The notes under the pieces were generated by a model. That model saw only the letters and a list, made by a program, of their open reading frames with translations, was not told the DNA's origin and made no database searches. Below, piece after piece: positions 25,906-33,515 of a DNA stretch of 37,812 nucleotides (position 1 is its first letter; every line of letters begins with the position of its first letter). The position numbers and the translations under genes are program-made. The DNA is from Syntrophaceae bacterium CG2_30_58_14 (GTDB lineage: Bacteria > Desulfobacterota > Syntrophia > Syntrophales > UBA5619), in the NCBI GenBank assembly GCA_001873745.1, contig MNZQ01000159.1:1-37812 (forward strand), read 5' to 3'.

Positions 25906-26679
25906 TCATCGGTTTTTCCAGTCCGGTTTGCGTTTTTCACAGAAGCTGTTGATCCCTTCCAGCGTATCCTCTGTTTTCATGAGTCTGTTCAGAAACAGGT
26001 CCGTTACCCCCGCCAGGGCCTGCGGAAAGGCCATGCCGAGATGCGTTTTCACGGCGAGCTTGTTGAGCCGGATAATGAGTGGGCTGCTCAGAAGCAGGCT
26101 GCCTGCGACGCTCTCCACGGCCTCGCCAAACTTTTCCTCTCCGGCTACCTGGCTGATCAGACCCATGCCCTTCGCCTCGTCGGCGGAATATATCCTGCCT
26201 GTGATGCAAATCTCGATTGCCCTGGCGGGTCCTACAAGCTGAGGAAGGCGTATGGCTGCGTAGGGAGGGAAAAATCCAAGGCGTATTTCCGGCTGGCCAA
26301 AAGTGGCTTTCGATGAGGCCACGATGATATCGCAGGCAATGGCCAGTTCCATGCCGCCTCCCAGGCAGGGGCCGTGCACCGCGGCGATCAGCGGCACATC
26401 CAGTTTTCCCATGGTTTCAAAGATGCCGTTGAAGGCGCCGATCATCTCCGCCACCATCTCGGGACGATGCTCTCCCACATCAACGCCGGCACACCAGCTT
26501 GGCCCCTCGCCGGAGAGGACCACGCACTTCAGGCCTGCATCCATTGCGAGGGATGAAAGGGCCGCATTCAGCTCCTTCATCATTTCGATGTTGAGCACAT
26601 TGTGCTTGGGACGGGCCAGCGTAATCCGCGCCAGACCGTTTGCATGGTCGGTCTTGATGTGCTGAAAAGACATGTTCAT
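25906..26679 (-). CDS. bamR: Cyclohexa-1,5-diene-1-carbonyl-CoA hydratase (crotonase family)
   Basis: 257 aa; ARPKHNVLNIEMMKELNAAL, WCAGVDVGEHRPEMVAEMI, GPCLGGGMELAIACDIIVAS, FGQPEIRLGFFPPYAA; directly downstream of bamA. Confidence 0.88.
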   Translation of the reverse strand: MNMSFQHIKTDHANGLARITLARPKHNVLNIEMMKELNAALSSLAMDAGLKCVVLSGEGPSWCAGVDVGEHRPEMVAEMIGAFNGIFETMGKLDVPLIAAVHGPCLGGGMELAIACDIIVASSKATFGQPEIRLGFFPPYAAIRLPQLVGPARAIEICITGRIYSADEAKGMGLISQVAGEEKFGEAVESVAGSLLLSSPLIIRLNKLAVKTHLGMAFPQALAGVTDLFLNRLMKTEDTLEGINSFCEKRKPDWKNR

Positions 26680-27815
26680 CCCTCCTTCTTCGGTTCAGGC
26701 AGCACAGCGGCCATAAAATCCATATCAAATGCCGCTCCATCTCCCTGAAGGCGGCGATACTCTATAAAATCGATGGTATCCTTGCCTGTGATCTTCTTTG
26801 TGTTAAATGCGGTGAAGCCGAGATTCGCCTCTGTAGCCATGTTGGCTGCCAGCCAGTGCCGGTTGATGACCTTGGCCTGGTCCCAGAAAAATTTCTTCTT
26901 CAGGCGAACACCCTCGGTGCTTTTAATCAGGCAGCCGGGGAAGAGGTTCGTGAATGTCCATAGTATTTTGTTTACCTCGGCATCCACCAGAGCGAAGTCC
27001 GTCTTTGCATTATGGATGTATTCGCGGGCCTTTTTCGCCTCTTCGCCGGCTTTGAACTCTCCGTAAACGATCTCCCCGTCCTCCAGATAACTGTCCGTAA
27101 CGACGGCAGGGTTGCGAATCCACTTTCCAGAATCCCGGATGACCGGCAGGCACTTGGAAAGGAGACCCAGCCTCTTCATCTTGTACGCGCTCCACATCTC
27201 GCAGGAGATGCAGTTCCATATCGCCAGCTCCATCGGCAGCATCCAGGGAAGGAAATCGGTGCTGCCGCCGTCCGGCGCGGAGCCGTGACGGGGACCGGCC
27301 TGGCCAAAAATCGCCAGATCGCTCGTGATCGTCAGATCACAGGCCATGCCGATCTCCTGCCCGCCCGCCACTCGCATACCGTTTACCCGGCAGATGGTGG
27401 GCTTTTTGCAGCCGAGGATGCCGTCCACCATGGCGATGAAGAGGTCCATGTAGAGGCCGTATTCATTAGGCCGGCCGGCATAGTATTCAGCGTACTCCCT
27501 GGTGTTCCCGCCGGTGCAGAAGGCCTTGTCGCCCACAGCCGTAAAAACGGCAGCCACAACTGTGCTGTCCACCGAAGCCCGTTGGAATCCGGCAATAACG
27601 CCCTTCACCATGCCGGTGGTGTAAGAGTTGAACTGCTTGGGATTATTGAGAATGATCCACGCGGAATAGAGCCCTTCCACGGCCTTCCCCTCCGGGTCCA
27701 GGATGGGCCTTTTTTCGTAAATGACGGACGGCGCTTCCGTTCCGAAGTGCTCCTCCCCCCAGAGGTAATGGTTTTTGTCTTGCGATTCTCTGGGTATCCA
27801 ACTGAGATCGGCCAT
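26676..27815 (-). CDS. bamA: 6-oxocyclohex-1-ene-1-carbonyl-CoA hydrolase
   Basis: 379 aa; LYSAWIILNNPKQFNSYTTGMVKGVIAGFQRAS, DKAFCTGGNTREYAEYYAGRPNEYGLYM, AIFGQAGPRHGSAPDGGSTDFLPWMLP: diagnostic BamA/Oah sequence. Confidence 0.96.
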   Translation of the reverse strand: MADLSWIPRESQDKNHYLWGEEHFGTEAPSVIYEKRPILDPEGKAVEGLYSAWIILNNPKQFNSYTTGMVKGVIAGFQRASVDSTVVAAVFTAVGDKAFCTGGNTREYAEYYAGRPNEYGLYMDLFIAMVDGILGCKKPTICRVNGMRVAGGQEIGMACDLTITSDLAIFGQAGPRHGSAPDGGSTDFLPWMLPMELAIWNCISCEMWSAYKMKRLGLLSKCLPVIRDSGKWIRNPAVVTDSYLEDGEIVYGEFKAGEEAKKAREYIHNAKTDFALVDAEVNKILWTFTNLFPGCLIKSTEGVRLKKKFFWDQAKVINRHWLAANMATEANLGFTAFNTKKITGKDTIDFIEYRRLQGDGAAFDMDFMAAVLPEPKKEG

Positions 27816-27982
27816 AGGTCTCCTCCTTGATAGACGAAAAATGGTGCAGTCTTTTTATGACTGGGGCGGCGAAAGCAATAAACCGCAGCATTTCCAACCG
27901 GCGCCACAGCCGCCGCGAGCGAACATACACAACCGCTCATATGCCGGCAAGATACGAGAAAAAAGAATAACCACATTAGTGG

Positions 27983-28004
27983 AGCTATAATACAGCTATA
28001 CTAC
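27983..28004 (-). promoter_or_regulatory. 11-bp tandem repeat overlapping the bamA promoter (candidate operator)
   Basis: Minus strand GTAGTATAGCT (28004..27994) followed by GTATTATAGCT (27993..27983). Confidence 0.5.
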
Positions 28005-28014
28005 CTTTTGTCAA
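27987..28014 (-). promoter_or_regulatory. Sigma70-like promoter of the bamA operon
   Basis: Minus strand TTGACA (28014..28009) -16 nt- TATTAT (27992..27987). Confidence 0.6.
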
Positions 28015-28113
28015 GAAAAAACTCCCGGCAGAAAAAACCCCTGCCATTCCTTCAGAAACTCCCCTTTCCCCCGTGATGGCGTACATCATTGCATCCCCTG
28101 CGGTAAAATCTCC

Positions 28114-28142
28114 TTGACATGCAAGATTGTATCTCTTATCCT
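28114..28142 (+). promoter_or_regulatory. Sigma70-like promoter upstream of the DUF2080/GNAT/CoA-transferase genes
   Basis: TTGACA (28114..28119) -17 nt- TATCCT (28137..28142). Confidence 0.45.
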
Positions 28143-28208
28143 CATTCCGCTTAACACAAGTCCATGGGACGCCAAGTCATATTTTTCGCAACCCGGAACC
28201 CAAACGCG

Positions 28209-28409
28209 ATGATTTCTCCGAAAAAAGAAAAAATTCCCCGAGAGCAGGCTTCCACGGAAGGGATGGGTTATAAGCCTTTCAGCGTCAAGTTTGAGGCCTT
28301 TGGTGAGGAGATGATCGAAAAAGAAGTCAAACAAAGCGGAAACAGCGGTCGGGTCTATCTGCCCCCGGAATGGGTGGGCAAACACGTTAAAATTATCCGG
28401 ATCGATTAG
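28209..28409 (+). CDS. Small DUF2080-like (transposon-associated / AbrB-like) protein
   Basis: 66 aa from internal ATG: MISPKKEKIPREQASTEGMGYKPFSVKFEAFGEEMIEKEVKQSGNSGRVYLPPEWVGKHVKIIRID; C-terminal KQSGNSGRVYLPxEWVGKxVKII is the characteristic motif. Confidence 0.65.
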   Translation: MISPKKEKIPREQASTEGMGYKPFSVKFEAFGEEMIEKEVKQSGNSGRVYLPPEWVGKHVKIIRID

Positions 28410-28411
28410 TC

Positions 28412-28867
28412 ATGGAAAACAAAGATCAGGTATTCTTCAAGATCAGGAAATTGACGGCAAGAGATCTGCCCCAGGTGGTCGCCATCCAGGGAATTATCAC
28501 CCGCCAGAAAGTCACCGCTGAAAAAATCGCCATTCTGAAGGAACATATTAATAAAGAGGGGAACATCAGCCTGGTGGCGGTAGCGGATAAGCGGGTGGTC
28601 GGTTTTTTGATCAGCGAGCTGATGACCAACAGCTTCGGACTCGATCAGGGGGGCTGGATCAAGAATGTAGGGGTGCTGCCCAAGTACATGGGAAAAGGGA
28701 TCGGCCAATCCCTGGCGAATCACCTTTTTGACGCCTACCGACGGAAGGGAATCAATGAAATTTTTACGGCCTCCCGCTGGGATTGGGGAGATCTGCTTTC
28801 TTTCTTCAAGTCTCTCGGCTTCGAGCGAAGCAATTTTATCAACTTATATAAAAAATTGGATGAATAA
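28412..28867 (+). CDS. GNAT-family N-acetyltransferase
   Basis: 151 aa; FKIRKLTARDLPQVVAIQ, GWIKNVGVLPKYMGKGIGQSLANHLFDAYRRKGINEIFT (V.P.y.gkGiG.sL acetyl-CoA-binding motif), FFKSLGFERSNFINLYKKL. Confidence 0.88.
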   Translation: MENKDQVFFKIRKLTARDLPQVVAIQGIITRQKVTAEKIAILKEHINKEGNISLVAVADKRVVGFLISELMTNSFGLDQGGWIKNVGVLPKYMGKGIGQSLANHLFDAYRRKGINEIFTASRWDWGDLLSFFKSLGFERSNFINLYKKLDE

Positions 28868-28879
28868 CAGGCGCCGCAG

Positions 28880-29794
28880 ATGTCTAAAATCATGACCATG
28901 CGCGACGCCGTTGCGCGGTTTGTGCCGCACGGTTCCAGCGTTGTCATGGGCGCCGCGCTGGAGTCGCTAATCCCATTTGCCGCGGGGCACGAAATCATTC
29001 GCCGGCAGAAGCGCGATTTAACCCTGATCGGCCCCATTTCCGACATCCTCTTCGACCAACTGATCGGCGCGGGTTGCGTCCGGAAAGTGATCGCGGCCTG
29101 GGTTGGCAACGTGAGCGCGGGGCTGGGACATAACTATCGCCGGGCGTGCGAGCAGGGCATTCCGCATCGGCTTGAGGTGATCGACCACAGCAATTTCACC
29201 ATTTCGCTTGCGCTGCTCGCGGGCGGGCTCGGGGCGCCCTACATCCCGACCTATTCGTTGCTTGGAACAGACATCCCAAGGACGAATCCGGGATTCAGGC
29301 AATCCCTATCGCCTTTCGGGGGCGAAAAAATCCTGTTGGTCCCGTCGCTGCAACCCGACGTGGCCATCCTGCACGTTCAGCGTTCGGATGAGAACGGGAA
29401 TGCGCATGCGTGGGGAAACCTGGGCATCAGCGAAGAGGCCGCGCTCGCAAGTCAACGCATCATCATCGTCGCGGAAGAAATTGTCCTGCATCAAATCATC
29501 GTCAGCGATCCCAATCGCGTGATTGCGCCAAGTTTCAAGGTATGCGCGGTCGTCCGCGAACCGGGCGGCGCGCATCCATCGCCGGTGCAGGGGTATTACA
29601 ATCGCGATCATGAATATTACCACGAGTATCATCGCTTAACGCGAACGGTGGAAGGGAATGCCGAATGGCTGGGCCAATGGGTGGCCGAGGTGAAGGACCG
29701 TGCAGGGTATTTGCAGAAACTGGGTAAAGAGCGCCGGCAAGGCTTGCAGTTGAAAGAGCATCGCTATGCCGCGCCTGTGGATTATGGGTACTGA
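28880..29794 (+). CDS. CoA-transferase subunit A (glutaconate CoA-transferase-like)
   Basis: 304 aa; ESLIPFAAGHEIIRRQKRDLTLIGPISDILFDQLIGAGCVRKV, LVPSLQPDVAILHVQRSDENGNAHAWG. Confidence 0.88.
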   Translation: MSKIMTMRDAVARFVPHGSSVVMGAALESLIPFAAGHEIIRRQKRDLTLIGPISDILFDQLIGAGCVRKVIAAWVGNVSAGLGHNYRRACEQGIPHRLEVIDHSNFTISLALLAGGLGAPYIPTYSLLGTDIPRTNPGFRQSLSPFGGEKILLVPSLQPDVAILHVQRSDENGNAHAWGNLGISEEAALASQRIIIVAEEIVLHQIIVSDPNRVIAPSFKVCAVVREPGGAHPSPVQGYYNRDHEYYHEYHRLTRTVEGNAEWLGQWVAEVKDRAGYLQKLGKERRQGLQLKEHRYAAPVDYGY

Positions 29795-29796
29795 AG

Positions 29797-30555
29797 ATGG
29801 ATTACACACCCCAGGAGATCATGGTTGCCGCCGCTGCGCGCGAGATCCGGGATGGTGAAATCGTTTTCACGGGGATGCGTCTGCCGCTCATTGCCTTTGC
29901 GCTTGCCAAACAGATGCATGCGCCGAACGCAGTCGGCCTGTTCGAATGCGGCCTGGTGCGTGATACGCCGGCGCCCGAACTGCTCTATACGATGGGCGAT
30001 CCGCCGAACATTGCCGGCGCGCTCTGGGCGACGCGGATGATCAACATGATGGGATTGCTCCAGCGGGGCGCAGTGGATCTGGGATTTATCGGCGGCGCGG
30101 AAATGGATCGCTTCGGCAACTTGAATACATCGTACCTGGGCAACCCGGAATCGCCGAAGACGAAACTGCCCGGGAGCGGGGGCGCGGCGGACATTGCAAG
30201 CCTGTCGAGGCGGTTTGTCGTGATCATGGCCCATGAAAAGCGCCGCCTGGTCGAACGCGTGGATTATATTACTTCGCCGGGCTTCGGTGACGGACAGGGG
30301 TGGCGCAAACGCGTTGGGCTTAGGCATGGCGGCCCCAGTGCCATCATTACAACGCTGTGTGTTTTCGGTTTCGAATCGTCCATCGGTGAGGCCGTGCTGC
30401 GATCGTATCATCCGGGACAATCCGTCGCGTCGGTTCGCGCGGAGACGGGCTGGGATTTGCGTGTTGCGGAGGACGTGCACGAAACAGCATCGCCGACGGC
30501 AGAAGAACTGACGATCATCCGTCGCTACGACCCACAGGGATTTTGGACGCGGTAA
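29797..30555 (+). CDS. CoA-transferase subunit B (glutaconate CoA-transferase-like)
   Basis: 252 aa; MVAAAAREIRDGEIVFTGMRLPLIAFALAKQMHAPNAVGLFECG, DLGFIGGAEMDRFGNLNTSYLG, ITTLCVFGFE; 2 nt after subunit A. Confidence 0.88.
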   Translation: MDYTPQEIMVAAAAREIRDGEIVFTGMRLPLIAFALAKQMHAPNAVGLFECGLVRDTPAPELLYTMGDPPNIAGALWATRMINMMGLLQRGAVDLGFIGGAEMDRFGNLNTSYLGNPESPKTKLPGSGGAADIASLSRRFVVIMAHEKRRLVERVDYITSPGFGDGQGWRKRVGLRHGGPSAIITTLCVFGFESSIGEAVLRSYHPGQSVASVRAETGWDLRVAEDVHETASPTAEELTIIRRYDPQGFWTR

Positions 30556-30731
30556 ATTCAGTACAGCAATATTGGCATCATCTCTTTCAAATCTGTCCCT
30601 CATATTCAAATCCCCCCAAGCATCTAATCATAAGGCATCGATATTGTTATAAGATATTGCCATGAAAGCCCGCAAACCCTTTGTGGCCAGCAGCGTCCGT
30701 TTTCTCTTAATGATATCGTATAGTTAACTTT

Positions 30732-30746
30732 GATTAGACTCTAATC
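30732..30746. promoter_or_regulatory. 15-bp perfect palindrome upstream of the bamB promoter
   Basis: GATTAGA-c-TCTAATC, centred ~50 bp upstream of the -35 box at 30786. Confidence 0.5.
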
Positions 30747-30785
30747 TTTTTCCAAATGGGGAATTTTGGGGACACCATTTTTTTC

Positions 30786-30814
30786 TTGACACGTAGTTAT
30801 GATGTAGCTATATT
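30786..30814 (+). promoter_or_regulatory. Sigma70-like promoter of the bamBCDE operon, with 11-bp tandem repeat
   Basis: TTGACA (30786..30791) -17 nt- TATATT (30809..30814); tandem GTAGTTATGAT (30793..30803) / GTAGCTATATT (30804..30814). Confidence 0.6.
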
Positions 30815-30982
30815 GTCGTCATATTGTTACGGATGGCATTGATAATTTTTTGTTATCGCCAAGACCAATTTTTGATTCAACCTTCACTAGGGCGGGTGAA
30901 GGCCGTTTTGAGTTAAGTGCCTGCAACCCATGATTAATCAGAAAAAATGCCACGGATTCACGTAATATAGAAGGGGAAAAAA

Positions 30983-32944
30983 ATGAGGTACGCAGAGACA
31001 GGGTTTAATTTGGAAATTGATCTATCCCGGGGAAATATTGAGCGGGTAGAAACGGACCCAAAATTAACCGAACTTCATCTGGGGGGGCTCGGCACGAACG
31101 CCAAGATATTATGGGATAGGGTCCCCCCGGAAACGGAACCCTTTTCTCCCGATAATCTCCTCATATTCGGCGCCGGCCTTTTATGCGGCACGCCTGCTCC
31201 CGGCGCCAATCGTACCATTGTTACCACCTATTCTCCTCAGACGTTGTTAATGGCATATTCGATGATGGGAGGATTTTGGGCGCCGGAATTGAAGTATGCC
31301 GGGTATGACAAAGTAATCATTCGCGGCAAGTCCCCCCGTCTGGTCTATTTGTGGATCAACAATGACAAAGTAGAAATACGGGATGCCTCTCATTTGCAGG
31401 GTAAAGGAGCTGTTGAAACTCAGGAGATGATTCGGCAGGAGTTGAAGGAGCCGAAAGCCCAGGTGACGGCTATCGGCCTGGCCGGTGAAAACAGGGTCTA
31501 TTTTGCTTCCATCGAGCAGGGCAGGTCCAGTGCCAGCCGAGGCGGAATAGGCGCCGTTATGGGAGACAAAGGGTTAAAGGCGATAGCGGTTCGTGGAACA
31601 AAGGACATCCAGATTGCCCGCCCGGATGAATGGATGAAGCTTGTCAACGAAGTGATCCAATATATAAAATTCAGAGAAAAAAATCTAATTCCGGGGGTCA
31701 TACCCATTTTGGCCAGGCTCGGGTCGCCGCAAGAGATGGCAATCCATGATGAGGAGTGGCACACCACCAATTTTATGTGGGGGAATGCCCGCCAGCGGAG
31801 GAGAGATTTTTGGACCAAGGAAGTTGAGCAGCAGTGGAGGGAGACTCAAGAAAGTGTGCGGACGCGGTTAATCAGTTGCTATAACTGTCCGCTGAAATGC
31901 GGGGCAACCATTTCTGCCCCGGGGATTTCAACTTACATGATGAAATGCTTCTCGAAACTTACCTATACCATGGCGGCCTATTCAGACCTGGATTTTGGTT
32001 TTAAAATCGCCGGGCGTGCTACGGAATATGGGGTGGACGGATACTCAACCCCGCAGGTTATGGCCTTCGCCCTGGAGCTTTACGAAAACGGCATTTTGAC
32101 GGACGAGGACATGCCGGGAATGCCCTCCGATACTGAGGGGAGATTTTACTGGCTGCTGGACAGGATTGTTCGGCGGGAAGGGATAGGGGATGTTCTGGCC
32201 AATGGCACTTATTGGGCGGCCCAACAGATTGGCAAGGGCGCAGAGGCATATGCTCATAACAATATCAAGAAACAGGAGCAACTTCCTCTCAAGTTGGGAA
32301 TGCTGAATCCCGTTTATTTCCTGATGTATTCTACCGGCGAGAAGATAAACATTACCCAGATTGAAGGGCAGTTCCCCCAGGCGCCTTTTCCTACGAAAGA
32401 GGAGCGGGAGGCGTTTGTCAAGGATTGGTTCCAGGTTCCTGATGAAAGGTTTAAACAATATTTTCTGGACTGGGAACTGCGCGGAGAAAACTCAAACCCC
32501 TATTACCCAACGGTTGAAGCAACCTGTGAAATTGTCGACTGGCAAGAGAGGATGCACTACATCGATGACGCCCTCGGGATGTGCGCCGGTTTGTCGTCAT
32601 TTCACCTGAAGCCTCCCTATCATATACACAATTTCCCAGCTCTCATCTCATCTGCGACCGGGATCGACATGGATGAAGCCGGACTATCACAAGCGGCCAA
32701 GAGGAACCGAACTTTAATCAGAGCCGTTAATATCAGAAGAGGCATGAGAAGAGCGGATGAGAAGCCGCCTGAAGACCATTGGAAAAAAAGATTTCCTGAA
32801 CTTGAAGCCAAGCTATTGGATGCGTATTACGCATTTAAGGGGTGGGATCATCAGGGTATTCCTACGAAAGCGTCTTTACATGAATTGGATTTGGATTACG
32901 TCGCCGAAGACTTAGAACAGCGAGGGATCATAAAAAATGAGTAA
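30983..32944 (+). CDS. bamB: BamB-like class II benzoyl-CoA reductase active-site subunit (tungstopterin AOR family)
   Basis: 653 aa; LGGLGTNAKILWDRVPPETEPFSPDNLLIFGAGLLCGTPAPGANRTIVTTYSPQTLLMAYSMMGGFWAPELKYAGYDKVIIRGKSP; CYNCPLKCG (CxxCxxxC); followed by bamC/D/E-like genes. Confidence 0.92.
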   Translation: MRYAETGFNLEIDLSRGNIERVETDPKLTELHLGGLGTNAKILWDRVPPETEPFSPDNLLIFGAGLLCGTPAPGANRTIVTTYSPQTLLMAYSMMGGFWAPELKYAGYDKVIIRGKSPRLVYLWINNDKVEIRDASHLQGKGAVETQEMIRQELKEPKAQVTAIGLAGENRVYFASIEQGRSSASRGGIGAVMGDKGLKAIAVRGTKDIQIARPDEWMKLVNEVIQYIKFREKNLIPGVIPILARLGSPQEMAIHDEEWHTTNFMWGNARQRRRDFWTKEVEQQWRETQESVRTRLISCYNCPLKCGATISAPGISTYMMKCFSKLTYTMAAYSDLDFGFKIAGRATEYGVDGYSTPQVMAFALELYENGILTDEDMPGMPSDTEGRFYWLLDRIVRREGIGDVLANGTYWAAQQIGKGAEAYAHNNIKKQEQLPLKLGMLNPVYFLMYSTGEKINITQIEGQFPQAPFPTKEEREAFVKDWFQVPDERFKQYFLDWELRGENSNPYYPTVEATCEIVDWQERMHYIDDALGMCAGLSSFHLKPPYHIHNFPALISSATGIDMDEAGLSQAAKRNRTLIRAVNIRRGMRRADEKPPEDHWKKRFPELEAKLLDAYYAFKGWDHQGIPTKASLHELDLDYVAEDLEQRGIIKNE

Positions 32945-33482
32945 AGTTAAGAAGAAAATCAAGTCAATCAAGATCGATGTTGATAAATGCAATGGTTGCC
33001 GGGCATGTGAGATGATCTGCTCCGCCTTTCACGCCAACCCCAAATATAGCAGCAATAATCCGGAGCGGTCTCGGATCCGGCTGATTCGAGAACCGTTGAA
33101 AGATGTCTATCTTCCTATATATGCGGGTGAGTATGCGAAAGCCGAATGTATGGGCAGGGACAAGTATGTGATTGACGGAAAGGAGTACGGGGAGTGCAGT
33201 TTCTGCAGGGCTTCCTGCCCATCCAGGGATGCTTTCAAAGAACCCGATTCCGGGCTGCCTCTGAAATGCGATATGTGTGAAGACCTTCCGCCGGGAGAAA
33301 AGCCCTTGTGTGTTCAGCGGTGCCTTAATGATGCCCTGATTTACGAAGAAAGGGAAGAGGAAGTAGAAGAAGAAGTGAAGCTGGAAGACGTGGAGACAGG
33401 ATTGGAATCAATGGTAGATAAATATGGATTGCAGAAGATCATGGATACCGTTGCCCGAATGTCAATGTCAAAGAAGGGCTAA
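32937..33482 (+). CDS. bamC: BamC-like multi-[4Fe-4S] ferredoxin
   Basis: 181 aa; IDVDKCNGCRACEMICSAFHANPKYSSNNPERSRIRL, ECSFCRASCPSRDAF, KCDMCEDLPPGEKPLCVQRC; overlaps bamB by 8 nt. Confidence 0.9.
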   Translation: MSKVKKKIKSIKIDVDKCNGCRACEMICSAFHANPKYSSNNPERSRIRLIREPLKDVYLPIYAGEYAKAECMGRDKYVIDGKEYGECSFCRASCPSRDAFKEPDSGLPLKCDMCEDLPPGEKPLCVQRCLNDALIYEEREEEVEEEVKLEDVETGLESMVDKYGLQKIMDTVARMSMSKKG

Positions 33483-33515
33483 AACGGTAAGGCAAAAGGC
33501 GAGGATAAGAAAATA

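Noticed and set aside
27012-27830. 272-aa plus ORF
   Set aside because: Antisense to bamA; shadow ORF.
29782-30609. 275-aa minus ORF
   Set aside because: Antisense to CoA-transferase subunit B; no family motifs.
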